Shown here: one piece after another, positions 25,901-36,700 of the stretch
Position numbering within the stretch: position 1 is the first letter of the stretch
How the letters are laid out: each line of letters begins with the position of its first letter
Origin: Candidatus Dechloromonas phosphoritropha
Lineage (GTDB): Bacteria > Pseudomonadota > Gammaproteobacteria > Burkholderiales > Rhodocyclaceae
Assembly: GCA_016722705.1 (NCBI GenBank)
Contig: JADKGN010000005.1
Location: 603,204-667,203 of the forward strand
Direction of reading: 5' to 3'
Length of the DNA: 64,000 nt
Notes under the pieces: model-generated
Seen by the model: the letters and a program-made list of their open reading frames with translations, nothing else
Told to the model about the DNA's origin: nothing
Database searches by the model: none
Program-made: the position numbers and the translations under genes

Positions 25901-28900
25901 CTTGAGGTGGACGACTTTGGCAACGCGCTCAGGTCGGCAGCTGTCGGTTACGGCCGTCGCCAAGCCGACACGACGCTGACGCCCACGGAACAGGGCGAGC
26001 AGTCGGCGATCCACGTCACCTGCACCGAGAGCGGTTTCACCAACCCGGTCGACAATGAGGACCGCTACCGGACGCCGCTGCCGAGCGAAAGCCGAAGCTT
26101 CGAGGTGACGGGCCTCCGGTTTGCTCCCGGTGCGCGATTCGATTTCGCCACGCTGAATACCGCCATCACGGAGGCTGAGGAACTCCCCTACGAGACGCCG
26201 CCCGATGCCAACCGCGAGCAGAAGCGCCTCATCGAGCACGTACGCACCCTCTATCGCCCGGACGATCTCGGCGCCAGCCATGGCGGCGATCCGCTGGCCC
26301 TGCTCACGCTCGGTCAGCTCGAGTCGCTCGCTCTCCCCGGGGAGAGCTACAAGCTCGCCTTCACACCAGGCTTGCTCGCCCAGGTCTATGGCGAGCGGGT
26401 CTCCGACGCCATGCTCGCCGACGAAGGCCGCTATGTGCACAACGAGGGCGACGCCAACTGGTGGCTGCACGCGGGGCGCATTTTCTTCTCCCCGGCGACC
26501 GACGCCGCCGCGACGGCCGAGCTCGCCATTGCGCGGCAGCACTTCTTCACTCAGCGGCGCTACCGCGACCCGTTTCATTCGCCCGCGCGCAGCACCGAAA
26601 CCCTCGTGACCTTCGATACCTACAACCTAATGCCGGTCGAGGTGCGCGATGCCATCGACAATGTCGTTGCCACGAGGAATGACTACCGCACGCTGCAGCC
26701 GAGCCAAGTCACCGACCCCAACGGCAACCGCTCCATGGCCGCCTTCGACGCACTGGGACTCGTCGTCGGCACGGCGGTCATGGGCAAGGCGCCGCCGGCC
26801 ACGGTCGAAGGCGACTCGCTGGATGGCTTCGAGCCGGACCTCGACGATGCCACCATTGCTGCGCACCTCGCCGATCCGCTCGACTATCCCCACAGCATCC
26901 TGCAGCGGGCGAGCACCCGCCTGATCTACGACCTTTATGCCTACCAGCGCACCAAAGCCGAGCCCCAGCCGCAAGCCCCGGTCGTGTACGCCCTCGTCCG
27001 TGAGACTCACGATGCCGACCTCACAGACGGCGCGCTCACCAAGGTCCAGCACGCCTTCAGCTACTCCGACGGCTTCGGCCGCGAGATCCAGAAGAAGATC
27101 CAGGCCGAGCCGGGCCCCGTGACCGACGGCGGGCCCGTGGTCAGCCCACGCTGGGTGGGCAGCGGCTGGACGGTGTTCAACAACAAGGGCAAGCCGGTCC
27201 GCCAGTACGAGCCCTTCTTCACCGACACCCATGTCTTTGAATTCGATGTCCGCCGCGGCGTCAGCCCGATCCTGTTCTACGACCCGGTGCAGCGCGTCGT
27301 CGCCACCCTCAATCCCAATCACACTTGGCAGAAAGTGGTGTTCGACCCCTGGCGGCAGGAGACCTGGGACGTCAACGACACTGTCCTGATCGACGATCCC
27401 AAGGAACCCAATGACGATCCGGATGTGGACAATTCAGATGTAGCGGACTACTTCCGCCGTCTGCCCGACGCGGACTACCTGCCGTCCTGGTATGCGCAGC
27501 GGGCCGACGGCGCGCTGGGTGCGCAAGAGCAGGCCGCCGCAACCAAGGCAGCCGTGCATGCCTTCACGCCGAGCGCCGCGCATGTGGATTCCCTTGGCCG
27601 TGCCTTTCTCACCGTCGCCCACAACAGACTCAAGCGCAGCGATACGCCAGTCAATGACCGCCCAGAAGAGGCCTTCCGCCGCACCCGCGTCGTACTCGAT
27701 ATCGAAGGCAACCAGCGTAACGTCATCGACGCGCTCGACCGCAGCGTCATGCGCTACGACTACGACATGCTCGGCAACCAGGTGCACTCGTGGAGCATGG
27801 ATGCCGGCGAACGCTGGCTGCTCAACGACATTGCCGACAAGCCCATTCGCGCCTGGGACAGCCGCGGCTTTGCGCGGCGCCTGACCTACGATGCGCTGCG
27901 CCGCTCTACAGGCCTGTTCGTGACCGAAAGTGGCGTGGAACGACTGGCAGAGCGTACCGTATACGGCGAAGCCCTGGGAGCCGCGACCAACCACCGCGGC
28001 CGTGTGTCCCAGCAGTTCGACGCCGCCGGCGTCGTGACCAGCATCGGCTACGACTTCAAGGGCAACTTGCTCTCGAGCCAACGCGATCTCCTGCCGGACT
28101 ACCAGTCCGGGGTCGACTGGTTGCAGGACCCCTCCGCAACCGCCGGCCGCTTCACTAGTAGCGGCACGTACGACGCGCTGAATCGCCCCGTCACGGCGAC
28201 CTCGCCGGACGGCAGCGTGTATCGTCCCCAATTCAACGATGCCAACCTGCTCCAACAGGTCGACGTGCACCTGCGGGGTGCAGGTACGGCCACGCACTTC
28301 GTCACCAACATCGACTACGACGCCAAGGGCCAGCGCCAGCAGATCTCCTACTACAACGGAACGGTCGCGGCGTACGAGTACGATCCGCTGACCTTCCGCT
28401 TGATGCGCTTGAAGACGACGCGCCCCGCGGGCGCCGACACAACCGCCTCGCAGATCTTTGAGAGCCCGACCCTGGTGCAGGACCTGCGCTACGTCTACGA
28501 TCCGGTTGGCAACCTCACCCGCATCCATGACGCGGCCCTGAACACAACGTTCCGCGATGGTCAGCAAATCGATCCGGCCGCGGGCTACGCCTACGACGCG
28601 ATCTACCAGCTCATCGAGGCCACGGGCCGCGAGCACATCGGGCAGAGCGCCTTCAACTTCGATCCACCCGGCGGCGCCTGCCGCGACTACCCCTTCGTCG
28701 GCAATCGGGCGAACCCCAACGACCTGCAGGCGCTGCGCAACTACACCGAGCGCTACCAATACGACGCCGTCGGCAACTTCGAAACAATGGCCCACCTGGC
28801 GAGTGGAGCCGGCTGGACGCGGCGCTACGAGTATGGCGAACCAAGTCTGATTGAGGCGGGCAAACCGAGCAACCGGCTGAGCCAGACGACCGTGGGCAAC

Positions 28901-30562
28901 GGATTCACTCAGGTCGAGCGCTACGCACACGACGCCCACGGCAACATGACGGCGCTGCCGCACTTGCCGTTGATGCGTTGGGACTACCGAGATCAGCTCA
29001 TGGCATCCGCGCGCCAGGTGGTCAACGACGGTACACCGGAAACGACCTACTACGTTTACGATGCCGCGGGGCAGCGGGTGCGCAAGGTTACCGAGCGGTC
29101 GGCAAACGCCGGCGTAACCGCGGCGCGGAAGAATGAGCGCATCTATCTCGGCGGGTTCGAGGTGTATCGCGAGTACGACGGCGCTGGCGCTGCGGTTACG
29201 CTGGAGCGCGAGTCTCTGCACGTCATGGATGACCAGCAACGAGTGGCGCTAGTGGAGACGCAGACCGTTGAGGACGGTAGCGTGGTCCGGACGCCCGTGC
29301 CGTTGCAGCGGTACCAGTTTGGCAACCATTTGGGTTCCGCTAGCGTGGAGTTGGATGGGGGTGGGGCGCTGATTGGGTACGAGGAGTATCACCCGTATGG
29401 AACGTCAGCGTTTCAGGCGGGGCGCAGCGCCGCGGAGGTGAGCCTGAAGCGGTATCGGTATACGGGGATGGAGCGAGATGAGGAGACGGGGCTCGCGTGC
29501 CACGGAGTGAGGTACTACGCGACGTGGTTGGGGCGGTGGGCGAGTGCGGACCCAAAGGGGGTAAATACGGGGATAAACCGCTATCGTTACGGAAGTGGAA
29601 ATCCGGCGAATCGCCTCGACCCCTCCGGCCTAGAGGATGTTGCTTCGCAATCATGGACCGATTGGTTTCTGTCGTTCAACCCTTTCAGCAATATACCGCT
29701 TATGGACGCTACTAGAACCCTTGGGCCAGTGTATGGCGACCCGGTCCACCTCGATCCGGATGCGGTCAAAGAAGGACAGACTCGCACGGCAGAATCAGTT
29801 TCAGATGTCGGTTCCACCATCCTGGACATCGTCCTTAGCGTTGCGGGTTCTGGAATTGAACTTCCGATCGGACGAGGTTGGGGCGCTGCGGAACGTGGAC
29901 CATCGATGTCACGTGCACCAGTTGCGGAAGGTGTTGCCCGAACGGTGGTCGCATCCGAGGCGCGCAAGGGTGTGGAGGCGGCCAGCCTCTCGAGGGTCGA
30001 CCCGTTAGCGAAAAAGTTGACCGATACGTTCTACAAGAACCTTGAGCGCGCAGCGGCACGTGCTGGTAACGAAGTAATCTCCCTGGGCGCCGTACGGGGA
30101 ATTGAGGGTGTCCCGGTGATCATGGCTCAAGGAGAAAGTGCCGAGGCTGCTGCGCAACTCAGGCACTTCTCCGAGGGCCAGGGATTTTCGTTTGCCATGG
30201 ATCCTCGGAATCGGGAGTGGGTGGCGATTGCGACTGGCGAGGGGGCTGCGCCCACAGCTCAACTGCGATCGGGTCGTGTGATGCCCGCGGCACAGCGCAA
30301 TGGAACTCATCTGGATGGTGCCAGCTTGCTCGCGCGCCGCCCCCTTACCCTCGAAGAGTCAAGAGCGGCCGGCTTGTTCGGCGGGGCGATCGTGATGCGG
30401 GCCGATAACACGATCGAACTTGGCGTCGCCTCTGGAGTGCTGAATAGGGCATACGTCAATGGCCCTGGAGGGGCGATGGGGCGAACACTTCCCGAAGCTG
30501 AGATCCAAATGATGACCGAGCTATTCGAAAGCATGGGGTTCCAAACAATTGTCAATAGGTAG
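22907..30562 (+). CDS. Tc toxin TcB-TcC fusion (SpvB, TcdB-mid, Rhs core, unknown C-terminal domain)
   Basis: The 2551-residue protein opens with the SpvB-type domain (LPRGGGAIRGMGEKFAANPVTGSG..., GPQLSLSYDS, GPFGFGWNLSLPAI). An FG-GAP-like beta-propeller (WLDLAGDGQLDLVYLDG, VDLTGDGHADVL, LADIDGSGVIDIIYL; about 420-690) and the TcdB middle domains (FHSPARSTETLVTFDTYNLMP) follow. Next come YD/Rhs repeats (about 1550-2200) and the Rhs core ending DPKGVNTGINRYRYGSGNPANRLDPSGL near residue 2240. TcB-TcC proteins form a cocoon that encloses the cleaved C-terminal effector, delivered through TcA. The last 310 residues (2242-2551) are the variable effector region; I recognise no enzyme fold there. 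The start follows GAGGAGGGG. No lesion is visible. Confidence 0.93.
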   Translation: MDEAFASQSGSTAAERPSGLSVPNLTLPRGGGAIRGMGEKFAANPVTGSGSVTIPIAASPGRSGFGPQLSLSYDSCVGNGPFGFGWNLSLPAITRKTDRGLPRYRDALGSDVFILSGAEDLVPVLDQVGGSWNARSVQRGLYGNSYRVDAYRPRVEGLFARIERWSNDSNPGDVFWRSISKDNITTWYGRTAESRITDPSDPARIFSWLICSSHDDKGNVMVYGYKAEDAQGISASTLNERNRTALSRSTNRYLKHIRYGNRLPYFPDSSLPEAVPLPDEWLFELVLDYGEHDPDEPRPAVEIRPWDLRNDSFSSYRAGFDVRSYRLCQRVLMFHHFPEEADVGPDCLVRSTDLTYSYELDPSNADNPIFSFLLSAVQNGYRRAPAGGYVRRSLPAVEFEYSRPIISGEVSDLDPRSLENLPVGLDGGQYQWVDLDGEGLSGILSQQAGAYYYKPNLSPAAITSAAAVEFGPTRCLAQQPPLSGNASQQWLDLAGDGQLDLVYLDGPTPGFSERSDDSGWTGFKPFDSLPRIDWADANLRFVDLTGDGHADVLITEDDAFCWYASLAEAGFAPAERLQQALDEEQGPRLVFADGKQSIYLADMSGDGLTDLARVRNGEVCYWPNLGYGRFGAKVGMDNAPWLDRPDQFDQSRIRLADIDGSGVIDIIYLAADGVKLYFNQSGNSWGAERKLAAFPPLDNLAAVQVADLMGNGTACLVWSSPLAGDAASPMRYVDLMGGQKPHLLTRSVNNLGAETLAFYAPSTKFYLADAFAGKPWITKIPFPVHVLERVETCDRISGNRFVTRYAYHHGYFDGTEREFRGFGMVEQWDTEEYAALAESQTLSPGTNIDASSHVPPVLTRTWYHTGVYLGGGGISNYFAGLLDANDTGEYYREPDLDDAEAKALLLADTILPEGLTTEEEREACRALKGAMLRQEVYALDDSEKEAHPYAVTEQNFTLRMLQPKAGNPHAVFFSHPREAISYHYERKPADPRIGHALTLEVDDFGNALRSAAVGYGRRQADTTLTPTEQGEQSAIHVTCTESGFTNPVDNEDRYRTPLPSESRSFEVTGLRFAPGARFDFATLNTAITEAEELPYETPPDANREQKRLIEHVRTLYRPDDLGASHGGDPLALLTLGQLESLALPGESYKLAFTPGLLAQVYGERVSDAMLADEGRYVHNEGDANWWLHAGRIFFSPATDAAATAELAIARQHFFTQRRYRDPFHSPARSTETLVTFDTYNLMPVEVRDAIDNVVATRNDYRTLQPSQVTDPNGNRSMAAFDALGLVVGTAVMGKAPPATVEGDSLDGFEPDLDDATIAAHLADPLDYPHSILQRASTRLIYDLYAYQRTKAEPQPQAPVVYALVRETHDADLTDGALTKVQHAFSYSDGFGREIQKKIQAEPGPVTDGGPVVSPRWVGSGWTVFNNKGKPVRQYEPFFTDTHVFEFDVRRGVSPILFYDPVQRVVATLNPNHTWQKVVFDPWRQETWDVNDTVLIDDPKEPNDDPDVDNSDVADYFRRLPDADYLPSWYAQRADGALGAQEQAAATKAAVHAFTPSAAHVDSLGRAFLTVAHNRLKRSDTPVNDRPEEAFRRTRVVLDIEGNQRNVIDALDRSVMRYDYDMLGNQVHSWSMDAGERWLLNDIADKPIRAWDSRGFARRLTYDALRRSTGLFVTESGVERLAERTVYGEALGAATNHRGRVSQQFDAAGVVTSIGYDFKGNLLSSQRDLLPDYQSGVDWLQDPSATAGRFTSSGTYDALNRPVTATSPDGSVYRPQFNDANLLQQVDVHLRGAGTATHFVTNIDYDAKGQRQQISYYNGTVAAYEYDPLTFRLMRLKTTRPAGADTTASQIFESPTLVQDLRYVYDPVGNLTRIHDAALNTTFRDGQQIDPAAGYAYDAIYQLIEATGREHIGQSAFNFDPPGGACRDYPFVGNRANPNDLQALRNYTERYQYDAVGNFETMAHLASGAGWTRRYEYGEPSLIEAGKPSNRLSQTTVGNGFTQVERYAHDAHGNMTALPHLPLMRWDYRDQLMASARQVVNDGTPETTYYVYDAAGQRVRKVTERSANAGVTAARKNERIYLGGFEVYREYDGAGAAVTLERESLHVMDDQQRVALVETQTVEDGSVVRTPVPLQRYQFGNHLGSASVELDGGGALIGYEEYHPYGTSAFQAGRSAAEVSLKRYRYTGMERDEETGLACHGVRYYATWLGRWASADPKGVNTGINRYRYGSGNPANRLDPSGLEDVASQSWTDWFLSFNPFSNIPLMDATRTLGPVYGDPVHLDPDAVKEGQTRTAESVSDVGSTILDIVLSVAGSGIELPIGRGWGAAERGPSMSRAPVAEGVARTVVASEARKGVEAASLSRVDPLAKKLTDTFYKNLERAAARAGNEVISLGAVRGIEGVPVIMAQGESAEAAAQLRHFSEGQGFSFAMDPRNREWVAIATGEGAAPTAQLRSGRVMPAAQRNGTHLDGASLLARRPLTLEESRAAGLFGGAIVMRADNTIELGVASGVLNRAYVNGPGGAMGRTLPEAEIQMMTELFESMGFQTIVNR

Positions 30563-30788
30563 TGGTGTTGCGATCACTTTATCAGGCTCAGAGCGAGCGA
30601 TTCTGCAGGGGTCATCATGGCAAACCAAATTGCGATAGCAGAGAGTGCAATTCCCTTGAGTATCAAAGGGTCCAAGGTCGATTTGCTGTTGCCCGAAGCC
30701 CGATCACAGCTAAACCTTTATCCGCTAAAGCCAACCACGCCGCAGAACTGTAGCCCCACCGCAAGCAAGCCGACGAAAGGATCCCGTG

Positions 30789-33700
30789 ATGAACAAGATC
30801 ACCTTCCCTCTCAATCTCCAGGTGCAGGGCCCCGAAGTCGCTGACCTTCACGAGGCACTGGCATTGCTGGGCTTCGCGATCGCCAAGTCGGAACAGACCA
30901 AGCAGCGCTTCGGCCCTACGACTCAGGCCGCGCTGAGCAAATTTCAGACGGTGCAGAAGCTCGCCGCGACCGGCGAGGTCGACGCGGCCACCGCCGATGC
31001 CCTCAACGCGGTGCTGGCCGACATGGGTGCCTTCGATCCAGCGCCGGGCGGCGGCAACGATCCGCCCGTACCCAACATCCCTCCCGAAACTTCTCGGCTA
31101 TTCAGCGTTCAGGGCGAGGTGGTCAAGCCGGATGGCGCGCCGGTGCCCAACCAGATCGTGCGCGCCTACGACCGGGCGCTGTGCGAATGGCGCCAGCTGG
31201 GTGACGCCGATGCCGTAGTCCGCACCAACGATCTGGGCCGCTATGAATTCACCTACGATCCGGCGCAGCTGACGCAGTGGGGGAAGACTCGCGCCGACCT
31301 CAAGGTCGAGGTGCGCGATCCGACCGCCGACACCGTGCTCGCCGAGTCGCCGCTGATCCTGCGCGCGCTGCCGCATGAGACGGTGAATTTCTCGATTGGC
31401 AAGGACCCCTACCGTGGCCCTGACGAATTCAGCCGATTGCAGAAGACGCTCGCACCGATGCTCGGCGCGCATGACGCCGATTTGAGTTGCCTGCTGGTGT
31501 CGGACGTGCTGATTCTGGCCCGCGAGGCCGGCCTGGCCATCTCCAAGGTCGCCTACTATGTAAAGGCGCGGCGCTGGTCGGCAACGTTCGGCCTGCCCAC
31601 TGCGCTTTTTACGGCTTGTTGCGCGGTGGCGAGCCGACCCGCATCGACGCCTTGTTGGCCCGACCGCTGGAGCGTCTGTGGGCGCGACTGCAGGAAGCGA
31701 AATCGCGCAATTTCATCGGCCTCGCGCTGTCGCTCAATTTGCGTGGGCAACTGGCGCAGGTGCAACAGGGCTATCTTGCGCGGCCCGAGCATCCCTATGC
31801 GAAATTGTTGCAAACCACGGGGCTCGGCACCGACAAGCAGTCCACCTTCACCCGCCGGCTCACCACGGGCGATGCTTCGGGCGATGAGCTGTGGCAAGCC
31901 CTGCAAGTCGAAGACGGTTTCAGTGCCGGCGAGGTGGGCACACTGCAACAGACTTTCGAGCTGCAGGCCGTGGTCGGCGACAACACCAGCCTGAGCGGGG
32001 CCCTGCGCGGTGGCCTGGCAGTGCAGGCTGCGCGAGAGGTGGCCGCGTTCAGCCCCGAATATTGGCGCGACATGGTGTTGACCATCGCCACGGTGGAGTT
32101 TCCCGACGAGGTGCTGCCCGATGGCACCCCGGCACAGCGCAGGGCCGCGTACGCGCAGATGCTCTACCGCGAGGCGGAGCGGCGCTATCCGACCGCTTCG
32201 CTGACCGGCCAGATGACGCGAAATGCGCAGTGGGCGAGCCACCCGGCGCTTGGCTTCATGTCCGACAACCCGGACTTCGAATTCGGCGATTTGCGGCTGC
32301 TCAACTTCCTGCGCGAGAACCCTGGAGCACTTGACGCCGGGCAGGGCGAGGTTCGCGGCGACCTGTTGCGCATTGAGCAGCTCTTTCATCTGACCGCGCC
32401 GCAGGACAAGCTCGTCTCGATCCAAGCGATGTGGAATGCCGGGATGCGCTCGGCCTCCCAGGTCGCCGCGGCGGGCCGCGCCGGACTGGCGCGGCGCCTG
32501 GCTGGCACGGTCGACACCAAGACCGTTCAGCGCATGTACCGCAAGGCGGTGCATGTGACCTCGCTGGCGCTGAGCGTCTATCTGCGTTTCAACCCCAACC
32601 TGAATCGCCTGCCGCTCGCCACGCTGCGCTCGAATCAAGCGCCCGACGGGCAGGCGGCGACCACACAGGCCCTGGCGCGGTCGACCATCGCGCTGCCCGA
32701 ATGGCAAGAGTTGTTCGGCTCACCCGACGCCTGTGAATGCTCGCACTGCGAATCGGCGCTCAGTCCCGCCGCCTATCTGGTGTCGATCATGGCCTTTCTT
32801 GAGTGCGCCGTGGATGCCGACGGCCACAACGCGCTGGACGAACTGCTCGCGCGCCGCCCAGACCTTGGCGCACTGCAGCTGAGCTGCGAGAACACTGAGA
32901 CCTTGGTGCCACACATCGATCTGGCAATCGAGATCCTCGAATCCATCGTTGCCAGTGCCAACGGCCAGACACTGTCGGCCACCGATATCGGCCCCACGAC
33001 CTGGGATGCCGACCTGCTCGCCGCGCAACCCGAATACCTGCGCACGGCGGCCTACGACATCGTGCGCCTCGCGCCCTACCCTTTGCGGAGCCTGCCATTC
33101 GACCTGTGGGCTGAGGAAGGCCGACGCTACCTGAAGCGCATGGGCATCGAGCGCGAGGAGTTGATGTTGGCCATGCCGGCGATGCCCGGCGTCGGTCCGC
33201 TGCAAATGGCCACCGAGGCGCTCGGCATGAGCCGCTTCGAGCGCGAACTGATTGCCCAGCCGAAAGTGGCACCCGCTGCATTGGCACCTCTGTGGGGCTA
33301 CGACAGTGCTGCGAAGCTTGCCGCAGCAAAGCTTGGAACGGTGGCCAACCTGCTGGCGCGTGCCGACATCGACTACGACACCTTGCTGCGCCTGCTGAAC
33401 ACGCGCTACTTGAATCCAGCGCGATCGATCAGCATTCGCTTCGACGGCACACCCTGCTCGGTCGACGGCGCCGTGCTCATCGACGCGGCCGGTGTCGAAC
33501 TAGCTGGAGCACCCTTGCGCACGATGCTCGACCGGTTGCACCGGTTCGTGCGTTTGCAGTCACGTCTGGATTGCGACGAATACACACTCGACTTGGTCAT
33601 CCAGGCCCTGGGTGCCGGCGATTTCGATGCGCCGCACTTCTTCGAGAAACTCGCCGCCGTGCAAGCGCTGCGGCGCGACTTGCGTGTCGGACTCGCCGAC

Positions 33701-36700
33701 CTGGGGAGTTGGTGGGGCGCCGCGCTCGACACCTTCATCTTTGAGGACGACCAGCCCTCGCAGTACGAGTCGATCTACCTCGACGAGGCGCGATTCCCGG
33801 ACACACACTCGGGCACTGGCGTGGACCTGCGAAACGCCGTCTTCGCGCTGCGCGCGGACCGTGCCGATCTGGCGATCACGACCTCGGCCGACGCCAGCTT
33901 GAGCCCGTGGCTGGCCGAATCCGACAGCGCCGCTGAGCCGACTTACCTCCTCCAGGCCGACTACGGCGCGTACATCCAGAGCGCCACCCGTTTGACGGGC
34001 GACGATCTGCTGCTGCTGGTGGGCGCCATGCTACCCAAGGATGCCATCAGCGGGCATGTCGCACTCGACCTGGCGAATGTATCGCTGACCTATCGGATCG
34101 CTACGTTTGCTCGCGCATCGAAGCTCAGTGTCAAGGACTTCATTCGTCTGATCGCCTTGACGGGCCAGATGCCACTGCATGCGCCGTCTGTCGATGCCGG
34201 CCCGGTCGACACCCAGAGCTTCGTCGACGTGTTGCGCGAAATCCAGGCCGCCGAACATTCCGTCGAGCAACTGGCCTACCTGCATCTTCACGAGGCGCAA
34301 GCCGTGGCGGCGCTGGCGCCCGGCGCCGAGACCGCCGCGGCGTGGCTCGAGTCGATGGTCGAAAGTTTCAATGGCATCGTGCGCCTGGACGACGCCGGCT
34401 TGACTGACGAGCTGAAGTCCTCGCTGACCCAGTCTCTCGGTTCGACGCTGAGCTTGGACCCAGCCGCGCTGGACGCCTTGTTGTTCACAAACCGCCCTCG
34501 GTTGGGCGACGCGTTGTTGTCGCACGTGATCGTTGCCGCCAACCAGGGCGGTACGGACCTGCCGGTGCCAGTGGGCGAGTTCCCGGCCTTGTTCGATCAA
34601 CTCAACAAGTTCAGTCTCGCGTGGAGCGGCTTGAAGCTCGATCTCGCGTTCTTGCCCTTCTTGCTGGTTACGGGCCCAAGAATGGGATGGGCAGACATTG
34701 CCGCGCTGCCGGTGACTGCTCCCCCCACGGCCGTATTCGACCCCTGGCGCAGATTGGTGTCCGCTGCGGCATTGCAGAACTCAACCTTCACGCCAGAGGA
34801 GTCACTGTTTGCCTTCATCGAGCAAGCCATTGCGCAGTCGATTGATCCCGCGAGCTTCTTGCTCGACGACTTTCTGGCACAACTCAGCGCGTGGACCGCA
34901 TGGCCCCTGGCCGACGTCACCTATCTGACAGGGTCGAGGGGCTTCAATCTCGCCCTGCCCTCAGCCATGCGCGACGAGCGCGCGTTGCTCGCCATGAAGG
35001 AGGTCTTCGATCTGATCCGGACCTCGGGCGTGAGCGTGGCGCAGGCCCACAGCTGGACGATCGAGGAGCTCGGGTACGTGCAGACGCAGGCGATCAAGCA
35101 AGGCCTGTCCCCTGCGTTCGCCCCGGAGCGGTGGCTCGATGTGCTGGGCACGATCCAGGACCAATTGCGCACGCTCAAGCGCGATGCCTTGCTCGGCCAG
35201 GCATTGAACCATCTGGGCATGAAGGACGCCGAGGCGTTTTACGCCCAGTACCTGATTGATCCGGCAATGTCGCCGGCCGACCGCACCTCGCGCATCGTGC
35301 TGGCGCATTCGGCGGTGCAGTTGTTCGTGCAGCGCATCCTGCTGAATCTGGAGCGCTACAAATTCGATAAGGCCGACGCGACGGCCTGGCAGTGGCAGCA
35401 GAACTACCGTGTCTGGGAGGCGGCGCGGCGGGTCTTCCTGACGCCCGAGAACTGGCTCGAGCCGGAGTGGCGCGACGACAAGTCAGCCTTCTTCCGCGAA
35501 CTCGAAGACGCCCTGGACCAGGAGGATGTGACGGCCGAATCCGCCGAACGCATCTATGTCGACTACCTTCGCAAGGTCGACCAGGTGAGTCGGCTCGAGA
35601 TTCTCGGCAGCTACGAGGAATCGTGGACCGCCGGCGATACCGATACCGTCCATCTGCACGTCGTAGGCCGCACGCAGGAGGTGCCGGCAGCCTACTTCTA
35701 CCGACGGCTGGAAGACCATCTGCACTGGACGCCATGGGAGCGCATCCAGCTCGACATGTCTGGCGACCACCTCGTTCCGGTCGCCTACAACGGCAAGCTC
35801 TACCTCTTCTGGCCCGAATTCAAGGTCACCGATTCGAACGATCCAACGGCTATGGAGCAAACGATGGATAAGGTCGCCGCCGCGCAACAGGATATTGCCG
35901 ATGTCCAGAACGATATCGACGCCAAGAAGCGGGAGATCAAGCAAAACGACGACCCCGAGGAACTCCCCTCGTTAGCGGCCGATCTCCTGGCGCTTGTCGA
36001 CGAGCTGCGCATTGCGCAGGGTGCATACGACAAATTTGTTGACCCGGACGGCACGGTGCATGTCGACCCTGATATTGAGAATCCCGTGCGCTTCGATGTC
36101 GAGCTGGGCATGTCCTGGTGCACCCTCGGACCAAATGGAACCTCGCCCAAGCAGAGTGCTCGCGAGAAACTCGTCTATCAAACCAACGTCGACCCCGAGT
36201 GGCACTATTTCGGTGGCTGGGTCAGCGGCGACAACCTGCTGCGCATTGCGGTACGGTCGTCGCATTCTTCAGAGCCCGACATTGGCTATTTCTATCTCGA
36301 CAACCTCAATGGTGAGTTACATGCCAGCACGTTCCTGAGCGGCGCGCCGGTCGGCGACGTGTCGATCACGGGCGCGTCGCAGAGCTTTCAGTCCCTCAAC
36401 CTTATCTATTTCACCGACGGAATATCGCGACTGGAGTTGCAAATTGCGGGCGACCCATGGCTGGGCGAGATGGTGAAGGAAGAAGCCCGATCCGCAGCTG
36501 CGGCCCTCAGGGCCGTCGAGACAAACGTCGGCAATATGGACATGTTGTCGGTGCCTCGAATACCGCAAATTCGCACGCTGTTCAATACCCTGACCGACGG
36601 CTACGGCCGCGTTCACTATCTCCATCAGCTGGGGTTGGGGGGCACCGAGGCGGCACCGTTCTTTTTTTCCAGCAATCTGGGCTGCTACTTTGCTCAGCAG

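Noticed and set aside
25064..29239. Large minus-strand frames (504 and 601 codons) inside the TcB gene
   Set aside because: Antisense of a strongly supported gene with third-position GC bias; their sequences look like no protein family.
30617..30844. Small open frame between the TcB and TcA genes
   Set aside because: It has a modest RBS-like AGGGG, but it overlaps the TcA start, its second half is antisense-like Pro/Ser sequence, and no family is recognised; an immunity role would be guesswork.
31600..31612. Canonical programmed -1 frameshift site in TcA
   Set aside because: The heptamer at the site (GCTTTTT in frame) does not follow the X XXY YYZ rule, so a programmed event is not favoured over a simple base loss, although the product of a -1 slip would be correct.
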